From positions 10,045,501 through 10,109,500 of the forward strand of contig JAXRKN010000044.1 in assembly GCA_038502055.1 (NCBI GenBank): a stretch of 64,000 nucleotides of DNA, in the 5' to 3' direction. How positions within the stretch are numbered: position 1 is the first letter of the stretch; every line of letters starts with the position of its first letter. The stretch is from Tanytarsus gracilentus. Its lineage: Eukaryota > Arthropoda > Insecta > Diptera > Chironomidae. The notes beneath the pieces were generated by a model. The model searched no databases. It saw only the letters and a program-made list of their open reading frames with translations, and was not told the DNA's origin. The position numbers and the translations under genes were made by a program. Positions 11,657-23,142 of the stretch are shown here, in pieces.

Positions 11657-13564
11657 ATGGATGCGATACCGCTGAAAAAGCTCGAGCCCAATAATGCGAA
11701 TAACAATTGTCGCTTCTGTCTGCGGATATTCGAGGAAATGGAGGAGAGCGTGGGCATAACTCAGCAGCTTGTAAATGAATTCAGAAACATAACTCAAACC
11801 GAGGTAAAAAAATGCAAACAAAATAATTTTCATTGGCCAATTTTGGCATCAATTTATCGCTAATAGCGCATTGTGCGAGTGATTGAGCTCGGCTTTATGC
11901 TTTTTAATGGTAAAAAGTCGCGCTTAATTGCGTGAGGGCAAGAAAAAACAACAATTAGATAACATACAGACATGTATAGGAAGTTCAAGATCCAGCCAAT
12001 GTAAATTTTGTTTTCTTTTAGCTCAAAATGCAAACGATCTACTCCAGTAACATATGTATGAAGTGTTTCGATAATGTCAAGAGCTTTTGTCAGTTCCGCA
12101 AAGAGCTCATCAACAACCAGGCAATCCTGTATCAAGTTTTTAGTGCCGAGGAAGATCGTTTGACACGCGAAGAGAATTTCATTGATATATCGCAGGCCGT
12201 TAAGATCAAATTGGAAGTGACTGAAAATGATTCGTACAACTCAAATGAAATTTTTGAATCGGAAGCAACAATGCACGAGGGTGATCCCGATCAGGGCGAA
12301 GGCGCAGACGGCGGCTATCATCATTTTAAGATTGAGGGACATGGTGTGGATGATTTGGGACTTTACAGTGAGTAGAGTGTAGGTGCTGAATATAAAATTA
12401 AATATATATGTGTTTTGTGCTTTTAGATACATGGGGATTTGCAGATTTGCACGCTGAAGAATCGACGTCTTCGCCCGGCAAAATGATAATCAAACGAAAA
12501 ATTCGAAATCCTTTGGCTGACAATCCGCGAGAAAAACAGTAAGTTGAAATGATCACAACTTTATTTAAAGACTAAAAACTTTAATTTGTAAAGGAAACTC
12601 TGTGCTGATTGCGGTAAATCATTTTTGGCATCGTATTTGCGTCGACATTATCAGCGTGTACATCTCAAAGAGAAACGATTTGAATGCGACATTTGTGGTT
12701 TAAGGACTTTCAAGAAGCAGCACATTGAGGAGCATTTAAAGCGTCACTTTAAGATCAAAGACTATCATTGCGATCAGTGTCCATCGGCTTTCACAACCGG
12801 TACCGAGCTTAAAATTCACATTAAAAATGTCCATTGCGATGAGCGCCCCTTCAAATGCGAGCACAAAGGCTGCGATTCGGCATTTAAACAGAAGGAAAAT
12901 CTTAAGGAGCACATGTTACGTCACACACAAAAGAAGAACTTTGTATGCGCCGTCTGCGATAAGGGTATTTTGTGCAATTACTGCCATAATAAACTCTTTT
13001 TATTTTATTCTACTTTATTTTAGCATTCTACAACAATTCGAGCTTAAAAGCTCATCAAATCATTCATACTGGAACCCCGCATATACCGTGTCACGCTTGT
13101 GGTAAACTTTTCTTCTCCAAGCAAGCCCTCAAACTCCATCATTTGCATCATCATCAAGCACCCACATTAAAGTGCGAACAGTGCGATAAGATGTGAGTAA
13201 AAAGTAATTACTAAGTTTTTACTCATTTATTAATAAATTAAAAAATTACAGGTACTTTACGCAATCAGAGCTCAACCATCATATGAATTCTCATTCAAAC
13301 ATTAAAAAGTATCAGTGTCAATATTGCAGCAATCAGTATATGGCGAAGAACCATTTGAATCGTCACATTTCAACCGTACACATGAAGGCAAAAATCCGAT
13401 GTCAAGTGGTTGGATGTACATCGGACTTCCCGAGAAAAGATCGATACCGTGCACACATTTTGAGTCATCACCAGAACCTGGGACCAGAGTTTGTTAATCA
13501 ATTGCTAAATGGAATCAAGGACGTTCCGGTTGAATTCTCCAATCACAATTTTCAGTTAGCCTAA
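11657..13564 (+). CDS. ZAD-domain C2H2 zinc-finger transcription factor (nine fingers)
   Basis: Six exons, 11657-11803, 12022-12367, 12427-12538, 12594-12964, 13024-13192 and 13252-13564, join in phase to 485 aa. The N-terminus is a ZAD: Cys18/Cys21 (CRFC) and Cys61/Cys64 (CMKC) form the paired zinc ligands, and the first intron splits the domain. A middle acidic region (about 100-200) follows, then nine C2H2 fingers from about residue 205 to 465, linked by short TGTP/DERP-type linkers. Fingers 4 and 9 have the longer C-x4-C spacing. Family knowledge: ZAD zinc-finger proteins dimerise through the ZAD, are nuclear, and are strongly expanded in insects; many act in germline, chromatin or architectural roles. 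Which member this is cannot be told by eye. The ATG at 11657 gives a ZAD starting at the expected position. Likely poly(A) signal at 14066-14071. Confidence 0.9.
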
Positions 13565-14571
13565 GAACCTTTTGCAATAATATTTGGGTATGAGAAAATT
13601 TAGATGAAGTATTTTGTGTTTTTTAAAAATCACATACACAAACCTACACAAAAAATATATACTTTTAGGTAGATATAGAATTTTAGAAATTTCTATTGTT
13701 GCAAAAAGAGGAAAATGATAATGATGCTGGAAAAGAGGATGTAAAAACTATTGTAGGATATCTTATCTAATAAGAGCTGATCTATCATTATCATCAACAT
13801 CATCTTTTTTTTCTAAACAAGCGTGCGGGCAAAGATAGATTCTAATCTGAATTATTGTGCACGTTGACTTCGTTGACTACTAAATGATGATAATGTAAAA
13901 ACTTTAACGCTATAATAGATGATAAGAAAACTCTCCCTACTTTCCTTAAAACAAAACCCATCCATTCTTTAATCACTCCCATTTTCAAAGAAAGATTGTA
14001 AAAATTATTGTAATTTAAATTAATTCATAGAGATCACACACAATACACAAATTAATATGGATATAAATAAAAATTATTGATTGAAATCGTAAAAGTAATT
14101 GATTAATTAGTATATGACATTTTAACAAAATGCATCATGGCAAGGTCACGTAAATTTTTATGATGCATGGGTCTCTAGTAAATATTTGAAATAACTGCTG
14201 CTAGGTGTCGTCTCGGAAAATAAAAAGAATTTCAATTTTTCTTAATTTTATCACATAAAACTTTAAAATATTTTTTAAAAAACTGTTTAAATTCATTAAA
14301 AGTTATCAAATACATTTGAATTTATTAAAAATCTCTTTTAAAAGAGATCAATTTCAAATTTTATTCTTCTTCCACAAACTAACCTCAGTGTCCACGCATT
14401 GCTCCTTTAAAGTATTCCAGAAGTTGCATAAATAAACAAAGTAGCATAAATTATTTTAAAATTCTACTCTAGAGTTGGAATTTCGACACAAATATCCATC
14501 AACTTTAATGCTAAAGTGTATTTATTGAAATTACATGACGAGATTTATACAAAAGTGACTCAAAAATATCA
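13565..14571. other. 3'UTR of the ZAD gene plus intergenic DNA
   Basis: About 1 kb without coding signal. AATAAA at 14066-14071 is the best poly(A) signal for the zinc-finger gene. An 18-bp perfect palindrome sits at 14331-14348. The promoter of the next gene must lie in the last few hundred bases. Confidence 0.5.
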
Positions 14572-15127
14572 ATGATGAATGTAAAAATTGTCTTCTCGCT
14601 TTTCGTCTTATTTTGTAAGTTTCCCTCATCGAATGTGCTCGCGAAGTTAAAACTAATCAAGCGTATCTTTTGTTTTAGATGTCGTGACTCAAATAGACGC
14701 ATTCGGGATGAGAGGTGGTGGCGGTGGTGGCGGTATGTCGAGAGGATCATATACAGGCGGTGCTACTGGTGCTAAAACAGCAGGTCGTTCATACCCTTAT
14801 GCCGCTATGTCTGGGCTCGGAAATGAATATGATCGTGTTAATCCAAATGTCAAAAAATCCAAAGACCCAGGAACGCCAAAGTCAGCGGGAAGAAACATTT
14901 CTACGCCACAAATTGTATTTATTCTCACGCTTATTATGAGCCTCGGTTTTGCAGGATACTATTTCATTCAATTCTATCCATTCTTGTGTTCGTCCGAGAA
15001 GAAATACGACGTGATGTCTCGAACGTCCGTCACCCCAACCCACTCAAGAGAATTCGAGTATGACGAAAGCACTTCTTCGGCAACAAAATCCACGAATGCC
15101 TCGTACAGCATGGAACATGACGTATAG
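14572..15127 (+). CDS. Small glycine-rich single-pass membrane protein, function unknown
   Basis: Exons 14572-14614 and 14679-15127 join in phase to 163 aa. The short first exon plus the start of the second encodes a hydrophobic N-terminus (about residues 1-20) ending in QIDA, consistent with a cleaved signal peptide. Then comes a run of seven glycines (27-33) in a Gly/Ser/Arg-rich segment, a basic stretch (KKSKDPGTPKSAGR), one strong hydrophobic helix (about 93-114), and a Ser/Thr-rich, mildly acidic tail. With a signal peptide and a single later helix, a type I topology is predicted, with an extracellular Gly-rich part and a cytoplasmic Ser/Thr/Tyr-rich tail of about 45 aa. I do not recognise the family. 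Two adjacent ATGs (14572, 14575) are both possible starts. A poly(A) signal at 15460-15465 would overlap the 3' region of PDIA6. Confidence 0.7.
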
Positions 15128-15601
15128 GGAATTGATAAGACTGACACGAATTTTTACACATTTTTTTGGAACAATTTCTACTCGAAAAAAAACTCAATTA
15201 TGTGGCATTTTACAAATGATAGTATTGTAGTAAATTAGGAATTAAGAATCTCAGCATAAAAAAAATCAAGGTCGCCATAAAAAGACAATCAACTCTACTG
15301 TTATGCTCTCTCTCTCGCTCTAAGTTATCTTGCAACGGCCAATTAATAAATTTTCTAGACTTAAAACTTTTAAGAGATTCAATCGCCATTTTCACGCACA
15401 ATTCAACTCATCGCACTGATCTTTCTTCTTAGGATAATTTTTATACATTGAAATTAACTAATAAAGACATTTTTTTTGATACAAACAAACGTGTTTCTTC
15501 TTATCTAATAGTAATGTACTTTTATTCACATAAATGGAAATGGAATTATTATTTTTATATCAAAAAAGGAAAAAAAGTGAAGATTATCAAGCAAAATTAC
15601 T
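15128..15601. terminator. Convergent 3' region, membrane protein gene / PDIA6
   Basis: 474 bp between stop codons. AATAAA at 15460-15465 (plus) could end the membrane protein transcript, and TTTATT at 15521-15526 (AATAAA on minus) lies about 76 nt past the PDIA6 stop. No coding signal is seen. Confidence 0.55.
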
Positions 15602-17091
15602 TTAAAGTTCATCTTTCAAGTCATCTAACTCCACATCGGATAAATCAATGTCTTCCTCTTCAATTATTGGCCCATCCTTGCCATCCCATGGGGTGGTGTT
15701 TTTAATCTCGGGCATTTCAGCTCCCTTCACTGGTGCAGTGTTTCCTTTGCCGTATGAGAGATCTCTCAAGAACTCATAAATACCGTCTTTTGAGAATGAG
15801 CCACGTAACATTGAGAATTTCATTTTCTTCAAATTGACAGCAGCCATAGCTGGGTATCCAAAACCTCCAATATCGAGTGCATTTTCAACTGCCACTTGAC
15901 TTCCTCCTTCAATCCACAGCCATCCCCACAATTTTTGCTTAAACTTATCGGCTCCTTCGCGAAGAAGTGTCAAATAGTCATTTCTACATTTGGCATCGCA
16001 GTCATAGATCGAGGGAAGCACACTGACAACACAGAGAGGCTTATCTTCACAGGCAGTCTTTGCAACTTCAGCTGACGTCAACTCATATACTTCCGGTGCT
16101 GGAATATTGACGGTGTAGTGTTCCAAAGCAAAAGCCACGATATCGCTCGACGAACGACCTCCCTGATAGTCTTTTGCGGATGAACTGTCTTTCTTTCCAC
16201 TTGGGAAGAATTTAATTGTGGGATATCCCTGTACACCGAATGATTGTGCAGTTGTAGAGTGTACGGTGGCATCGAGTTGACCCAATTTAACTTTGCCTTT
16301 AAGTTCTCGCGCTGCTCTAGCCCATTCAGGTTTGAGATTTTTACAGTGTCCGCACCATGGAGCTACCATTGCCACAAGCCACACGTCATCGCTTTCGAGA
16401 ACTAATTTTTTAAAGTTTGAATCAGTGAGCTCAACAACATCACCATCGCCGCTTCCTCCCGATGATTTTCCTCCGCTTCCTCCCGATGATTTTCCTTCGA
16501 GCTGCTCCTTAACCTTCTTTTTAGTCGCAGCCAGTCCAGCTTCTGCGATTCCCTTGGCAGTTCTCTCTCCATTAAATACGGTCGAGTCCTTACCAGTAAA
16601 GATTTTGATGGTTGGAAAGCCTGAAACGCCAAATTTTCCAGCCAAGTCTTTATTTTCATCGCAATCGACAACACCAACTTTCACAACTCCTTTCAAGGCG
16701 GTCGCAGCCTTTTTATACTCGGGTGCTAAAGTTTTGCAATGGCCGCACCTTGTTTAAGAGAAGGAAAAAAGACAGCTCAGTAAATTGCAAGTTGGAGAAA
16801 AAGAAGAGGAAGCTTACCAGGGTGCATAAAATTCCACAATCCATATGTTGTCGCTGGATGTTACTAATCTTTCGAAATTGACTGACGTTAATATTGTTAC
16901 ATCGTCACTGGAGTCATACAGAGCAGATGCAAACGATAAAATTGAACACAAAAATAATCCTGATGTTTGAGAAAAGAGAATAATGACATAATTAATAAAT
17001 AATTTTGTGATTAAAAGCAAAAAAGTTATCTTAACTTTGTCGGCGTTAAATTTTCAATTAAATTCTTACCTAAAGTCTTTTTATTAATCAT
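15602..17091 (-). CDS. PDIA6: Protein disulfide isomerase A6 (P5/CaBP1)
   Basis: Three exons, 17091-17070 (only 22 bp), 16959-16818 and 16748-15602, join in phase to 436 aa, matching PDIA6 (433-440 aa). Seen: signal peptide (about 1-20, MINKKTLGLF then SFASA), first thioredoxin domain with active site CGHC at 56-59, a Gly/Ser/Lys repeat linker (about 140-158), second thioredoxin domain with CGHC at 187-190, a b-type domain, an acidic C-terminal tail and the ER-retention signal KDEL. Family role: oxidises and isomerises disulfides in the ER lumen and helps attenuate ER stress sensors. The tiny first coding exon is supported by a good donor and by the signal peptide it restores. Head to head with mio. 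Confidence 0.95.
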
Positions 17092-17308
17092 CTTTGATAT
17101 CTGTGGCTTAAATATAACCTATTTGACTACTCCCGTTGAGGTCTTACTTGTGCTATTTGTGATGAAATAATGAAATTTTGTGTGGAAGTTTTTCGATTTG
17201 AATTTATTCACTGCTGGCTCTTTCTGATTGGTCGTGAAAAAAATGGTTTGTGTCTTGGATTTTCAGTTTGAATCCCCCTTTTGTTTACATTGCAAATTTT
17301 TTAAAAAA
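17092..17308. promoter_or_regulatory. Shared head-to-head promoter region, PDIA6 / mio
   Basis: 217 bp between the two start codons, AT-rich, with no clear TATA box. An ER chaperone gene might be expected to carry an ER-stress element here, but I could not identify one by eye. Confidence 0.4.
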
Positions 17309-20053
17309 ATGATAAGTTTTTTTAATTCACAAAATGACAAATTTGTTCATGCTACGGGCTCTGAGATTACTCTATATCAATTAAAGCACGCCAAAAGCAC
17401 AGAAGAGCATGCTTTCGAAGATCCAAAACCCCAAAATATCAGTAAGACAAAATATTTTAATCTTTATTAATTTTTAAAAACAATTTTTTCAGATCAAATT
17501 AAATTTCTAAGTCAACACAACTTGACGCTTAATTATCTGAATAATGAAAAGAGATACCAGTATATTAAGTGCATTGCAACATCGTTTCACGACGACAATG
17601 AGCTACTGGTGGCATGCGGACAAGTTTCTTCTAAAGTTTCAATTGTGAACTTCCAGCCAACATCCAGTGAAAATAATCTTGAATTTACGCCACGACAAAA
17701 TAGACCGTGTTTATCGCTTGCATGGAATCAACAAGAACAAAGTCTCCTCGCAATGGGTTTCGATAAGAATAAATTCGATCATTGCATATCCGTTTGGGAT
17801 TTGGGTCTTGGCCAAGCTACAGAGAACTCGATTGTAAATCTAATTGGACTGTCAGAATCAGCACAATCAATGGTTTGGAGTGGAAAAAACTTGATTGCTG
17901 GCATGAGTCAAAAGATTATTAAAAACATGGACTTGAGACAAAACCCAGTAGTTGCGTCTGTCACAACCAGAGCGGTCAATGGACTCACAATTTCCTCAAA
18001 TGAACGCTATCTGGCCAGTTACTACGATAATGTTGTAAATATATTTGATCTTAGAAAATTTACGGAGCCGCTAAGTCAATTTCATCTGGCCAATAATCTA
18101 GCTCAAATTTCATGGTCTCCAACAACCTCAAACTGCCTCTTATGCCTTCAAAAAGACTCATCCAGAACGATGAATATAATCGACATTCATTGGACGGGGA
18201 TCGAAGATGTTATGAGTGCTGATAGTGCAAACTTTGTAAAACGTACGATTTCTCCGTTTGAAATAGTCGATAGAAAAAACAGACATCAGCTCCATTCAAA
18301 AGCGATTGGTTTGGAAAATATTTGTTGGCATCCAAAAAAAGGCAATTTTTTAAATTTATTTAATTAAGCCAATTCATCATAATTTACTTTTGTTTTTAGC
18401 CAATAATATGTTAGTGCTAACAAATACAAATACCTCAGGTAATATACTCTTGGAGCTTGATGTGCCCGAAAGAAGAATTGCCGTGTTTGACAAGTGGAAC
18501 AAACTTTTCACCCCAACACCAACGGAAATAAAAGAAATACCTATTATTTCGCCTCCATCATCACCAACAAATTCATCGACAACATCTTGGTATCCAAATA
18601 CGGGCTACGATGATCTTTCAGAGCTTTTTCAACAAAGAATTTTACAAGATTATGGCTTGATGGATTTTGAGAGGAATGCTAAAGTGTGCATGAATCAATC
18701 GCTATCGAGTGTGTGGAAAATGTTGGCACATATGAAAAACTTTGACTGCTTCATTGGCCTCAAAATGATTTTAGAAAAAGAGTCAAAGGGCGGAGAGTTG
18801 ACAGACGTAGAAATTCATCCTTTTTATGATTTTCCAACAAACAGTCACTCAAATATTAAAGTCTATACCCGACTCCAGCGTGATTATGCTTTAAAACTGT
18901 GTGGATGGGTTTTTCATAAGAGTGAAATAACTACAAGCCTTCAAGAGTACATCGATGATTTATGCAAAAAGAAAAAAGCGTTTACTCGAGCCGCGATGAT
19001 TGCTGTTTTTAATTTGAGAATTCGACTGGCTTGTGACATCCTCGGCAGAGGTGCTAATGAGATGGAAGATGATAAAAGTTCATTTCTTAGAATTGCATCG
19101 ATAGCGCTGGCTGGTTTCGGAACGGGAAGCATTTGGAAAATGCAATGTAGTGCTATGAAGCAGATTGATGATCCACATCTTCGTGCCGTGTTTAGCTTTT
19201 TGTCAGATGAAACGTTTGCTGGTGTGCTCTATGAAGAAGGAATTTCAATAAGCGACCGGATGGCATTTGCATGCATATTTCTTAACGATGCTCAACTCTC
19301 GGAATACGTTAAATATCTCATTCAACATTCCATCACAAATGGAAATCTTCATGGACTCCTTTTAACGGGCGCCACCATCGATGGAATTCAACTTATTCAG
19401 GCCTTTGTTGATGCAACCGATGATGTGCAGACGGCTGCTTTAATTGGAAGTAAAATAATGCCACCAGATCTTCATTCTGATAATCGTCTGCAAACGTGGA
19501 TTGCCATAATGAGAAATTTAATGAACATATGGGAAATGTACGAGAAGAGAGCTGCTTTTGACATTTCTATTTCTTCTTCTAAATCATCGCAAAAAACACC
19601 AAAATCTATTTTTCTTCTATGCACATTTTGTGGCAAATCAGTGAGCGCATCAGCGAACGAAGACATTCGAATGAGAAATCAAATGCAAGGAAATAAACTT
19701 TCAGCGTGTCCTCACTGCCGTAAGCCACTACCTCGATGCTCTTTATGTTTACTTCACATGGGCACATCGCTTCCGTCGAGCTCTTATAATCCCACAAATA
19801 TTCAGGTAATTTACTTTTTCAACTCCATTTTTCCTGATTATTTATGATTATCTTTGGAAAATTTCAGTCACGACCAGTTTCCAGTTGGATGACTTGGTGT
19901 CAAAGTTGTAGACATGGCGGTCATCTCGTTCATATTCAAGAGTGGTTTAAAACACATCAAGAATGTCCTGTGACTTGCTGCAACTGTAAATGCTTTGCCA
20001 TCGACTCTCCCTTTCTCAAAAGAGATCAGCCTGAACTAGAAGGACAAATTTAA
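17309..20053 (+). CDS. mio: Mio/MIOS, WD40 subunit of the GATOR2 complex
   Basis: Exons 17309-17441, 17493-18341, 18400-19805 and 19868-20053 give 857 aa, close to MIOS (about 870 aa). Seen: an N-terminal beta-propeller with WD-type repeats (DKFVHATGSEITLYQL, SLAWNQQEQSLLAMG, ICWHPK), a long helical region, and a C-terminal zinc-ribbon/RING-like module of Cys pairs (CTFCGK, CPHCRKPLPRCSLC, WCQSCRHGGH, CPVTCCNCKC). Family role: GATOR2 (Mio, Seh1, Wdr24, Wdr59, Sec13) opposes GATOR1 to activate TORC1 at the lysosome; mio is needed for oocyte fate in Drosophila. The start is set at 17309, the ATG that aligns with known N-termini; an upstream in-frame ATG at about 17243 would add an unlikely extension. 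The second intron has a GC donor (18342). Poly(A) signals at 20068-20073 and 20081-20086. Confidence 0.93.
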
Positions 20054-20192
20054 TTGTTAAACGCTATAATAAAATTTTTAAATAAAAATATAATTTTTAT
20101 TTTATCAGAGGACAAGTTACAATTAGTTTAGATACATTAAGATTGAAGAACTACCGACAGAATTTTAGGAATACATTTTTCGAATCTTTAAA
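20054..20192. terminator. Convergent poly(A) signals of mio and BPNT2
   Basis: 139 bp separate the two stop codons. AATAAA occurs twice on plus (20068-20073, 20081-20086). TTTATT at 20096-20101 gives AATAAA on minus, 92 nt past the BPNT2 stop. The 3'UTRs of the two genes probably overlap or abut. Confidence 0.6.
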
Positions 20193-21556
20193 TTAGTTTT
20201 CAACAATCACATTTTTAGTAAGTTCAACAAGCAAACCGTCTTCCACCACGTGATCAGTGTCAGGACTATAGGAAATTTTTTCACGCTTCAGCGTTACCAT
20301 ATTCCCACCTACTGCATTAATTAAAGCATTTCCCGCGCATAAATCCCATTTTTTGATGCGAGTTTGATGAATATAAACGGTCGCGTTGCCTTCAAGGACC
20401 TGAAGTATTACCAAAAAGAATGTTTCGTAAAAAGGATATGATGGGTGAAAAGGATGTTTGATAATTTGTAAGGACAGTAAAAAGAGGGGAAATTTTTTTG
20501 GATAAATTTAACTGACACCTTTAGAATCAAATTCATGAAAACGTCGTTTTAAAATTAAATTAAAACTCACCTGAACAATTTTATAACCAGCTCCTGCGGC
20601 ATTCAAAATGCTTACTCGCTCACCTAGCATATTTTTAACAAGATCCTTAACTTCTCCAGCGTGGCTCATGCTGACAATTGCTATGGGATTTTGTACATTT
20701 TCAGCCAGATCAACTTTTACACCTGAAAGATTTTCAGATACTCCGTATCCTTTCCAGGCCCAATAGACCTTTTTGCTGAACGGAAAATAGACTACACCGA
20801 TAAACGGTTCTCCAGATTTTTTGTCAGCAACACAAATCATCACTGATACATACTGAAATAGTTTTTCTGTATATTCTTTTGTAGCGTCTAGTGGATCTAT
20901 CCACAGAACTAAATCTTCTGGTGATACAAATACATCTGGCATATGAACATTTCCTAAAACACTCGGTTCAAGGTCGAAGAAATCTATGTCAGTTGGACAG
21001 CTTTTCTTGTCAACGTCTTCTTCAGAAATAAGTTTAAGCTTAGGAAATATTCTCCACAATGAATAAGCAATCGTACAGTGTGAATTTACGTCAGCATTCG
21101 TAATGAAATCATCCACTCCTTCCTTCGTCTTTCCTTTTGTTCTCACACCTCCAAAATCGGGTTCATTAGAAATTTTTATCACCTCATTTCCGCCCAATTT
21201 AGCTGCTGATATAAGTCCAATAACTAATTTACGTAGATTTATCTTAAAAAAAACAGAGATTTCAATTGACTCTTGTAAAAAAAATTTGAGACACGTTTCA
21301 GCAAATCGTTAAGTTATTTAAGAAAATTAAAAACTTTTAATCAACTTTAAAAGCTTCCATGACGAGTTTTTATCATAATCTTTAATAAAACCGATAAGAA
21401 TACGGCACTGTCATTACTTACTTTATTTTGGTGTCTTTTCGGAAAAGCTTCAAAAGAGGAACGCGAAGTGAATACGTAGATAAGGAATACGACAATGAAA
21501 GTAAAGAATATTATTGCAAATTTGTTTAGTTTAATCACGCCGCCACCCAAATTCAT
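20193..21556 (-). CDS. BPNT2: Golgi-resident PAP phosphatase (BPNT2/IMPAD1, inositol monophosphatase-like)
   Basis: Exons 21556-21422, 21242-20571 and 20399-20193 join in phase to 337 aa. Seen: a short cytoplasmic N-terminus and one hydrophobic segment (about 12-30) acting as signal anchor, then the lithium-sensitive phosphatase fold with metal ligands in ISEED (117-121), the WIDPLDAT box (159-166) and KKWDLCAGNA (285 onward, Asp288). Family role: hydrolyses 3'-phosphoadenosine 5'-phosphate to AMP in the Golgi lumen, clearing the by-product of sulfotransferases that make sulfated glycosaminoglycans. The membrane anchor separates it from the cytosolic PAP phosphatase BPNT1 and from inositol monophosphatase. 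It lies tail to tail with mio and 285 bp downstream of CARNMT1 on the same strand. Confidence 0.9.
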
Positions 21557-21841
21557 TGTGGCAACTAATTTAATTGAGCTTTAATAGATGAAATTTATTT
21601 TTAAAGAAGAGATTAAATCTGTTTACATTTTTTTCACTGCTTGTGTGTAGGTATTTTAAAATTGTGTTGCGGGACCTTCATAGAATATTTCAAAAAAATT
21701 GCAGTTGAGAACTAATTTAAAAAAACTCAGTTTTAATTAATTGTTAAAATTTTAAGCAAAACAATTTATTGCTTCCGCAATGAGAATAAAAAAAATTAGT
21801 TATTAATGTTAGTTGAGATACTCATAAGTGTGATAATGATG
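21557..21841. other. Spacer between CARNMT1 stop and BPNT2 start
   Basis: 285 bp of AT-rich DNA. It must hold the 3'UTR of CARNMT1 and the promoter of BPNT2. No distinct motif is seen. Confidence 0.4.
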
Positions 21842-23006
21842 CTAATTTTTCTTCTTAACGACAAAGAAGACCGATGAATAATTTAGTTGAGCCATGGATG
21901 CGGGATTTTGAGAGTAGCTTGTTGAAACATTTTTGTCTTCTTTGATGAACTCAAATCCAGACTTTACAATGATGTCACGAACGTCCTCATATGATGGTTC
22001 AATGCTCATTTCATTTAAAACATCGCAGAAATGATAATAGAGTGGTCCTAGATTAATCCAAATTCCGTCTTTCTTCAATATCTTGTGAATTATCTCAATA
22101 AAATCGACAATGTTATTTGCACAATCAATGAAGAAGCAGGTAATAACGCAATTCCACTCGTTATATTGCGATTCTTGTCCATAGACTTGCACGAAATCAC
22201 CGGCTATCATGTTCATCTCCCCCAGAGGCGGATTTTGAACCACGGATACGTTAGGAAAGCAGCATGAGATTAAAGGGTCTTGAGGGCGTAAATTGTTCAC
22301 AAACTGATGGCAATAGGGAAATATTTCATATGCATTGTCAACCAGACATCGATTCAATATAAAATTCGAAGCAATCAGCATAAAAAGCGAAAATTCATTT
22401 CCTTCACAATAAAATCCTAGCAAACTAATTTCGTAGACAAGTCTTGATAGCCCAGCCCCGGGTACTAGAACTTTATGCTGATTCTTATCCATATTTTTGA
22501 TATCAAAGTGCATTTTTAATTCCTCGAGGATTGGTTTATAAGAACTGTCTCTTTCGGCAGTGCCAATGTCAGTCCAATCGCGTACAATTTGTTTGAGAGT
22601 GATATGAACTTTGTCGCTATCGGGATCAGAAATGTGAAGCAGTTCACTTGGCATATCGATGTCACTTTCTAAAAGATAAAAACTGATAATTGTAAAATTC
22701 CTTTACTGTATCTTTTTCCTCACTCGAATTGACAAACATTGAATCCACCCCGCTTAGAAACTTCTCGATGACCCTTTGATTTTGTTCTACGCATTGCTTG
22801 GTGGCATTAAGTGTCCTTTTATAGTTTTCCAGCATATCTTGTTGTCGTTTTGGTAATGAATTTAAAAAAATTAATCTTTGGTTTATTCTGGTCATGCTAT
22901 TTCTTCGATAACTCTTAAAACTCGAGATAACTTTAATGAAATTTGCTCTTTCCGTTTCATCGAAATAATTTTCTTCATCCTCCTTGTCGAACGAGTTTTG
23001 ATTCAT
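21842..23006 (-). CDS. CARNMT1: Carnosine N-methyltransferase (CARNMT1/UPF0586 family)
   Basis: Two exons, 23006-22724 and 22668-21842, give 369 aa. The donor used is GTGAGG after TCG-A; the open frame runs past it, but only this donor keeps the conserved frame across the junction. Seen: a charged helical N-terminus, the segment around ITLKQIVRDWTDIGTAERD typical of the family, the SAM-binding glycine motif VPGAGLSRL (about 163-171), YEISLLGF followed by EGNEFS, and a C-terminal FFIDCA / WINLGPLYYH region that forms the substrate pocket. Family role: S-adenosylmethionine-dependent methylation of a histidine nitrogen in carnosine or similar histidine-containing dipeptides, producing anserine. 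The natural substrate in insects is uncertain. Head to head with a small zinc-finger gene. Confidence 0.92.
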
Positions 23007-23142
23007 GCTTAAATTGTAAGTTCACTTAATTTTATAAAATTATTTGTAAAATTTTGTTTACAAAACAAAGCGCAAAAATATACTGATTTAAATTTTCCGC
23101 GGCCGTTATATAAACACATCGTGATTAAAAATAAAGTAGAAG
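23007..23142. promoter_or_regulatory. Compact divergent promoter, CARNMT1 / C2H2 gene
   Basis: Only 136 bp lie between the start codons. TATATAAA at 23107-23114 resembles a TATA box, but it is just 29 bp from the zinc-finger ATG, which would leave almost no 5'UTR. It may serve the minus-strand gene or be chance in AT-rich DNA. A short GC patch (CCGCGGCCG, 23097-23105) lies beside it. Confidence 0.4.

Noticed and set aside
17228..17308. Longer N-terminus of Mio from upstream in-frame codons
   Set aside because: The extension is Cys/Phe-rich, unlike known Mio N-termini, and the first codon is not ATG. The ATG at 17309 places the conserved start of the propeller correctly.
22662..22723. Extension of the first CARNMT1 exon to the stop at 22662
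   Set aside because: A GTGAGG donor at 22723 joined to the acceptor before 22668 restores the conserved frame. The extension would end the protein before the methyltransferase domain.
23107..23114. TATATAAA as the TATA box of the four-finger gene
   Set aside because: It is only 29 bp from the ATG, leaving almost no 5'UTR. Kept only as a remark in the promoter entry.
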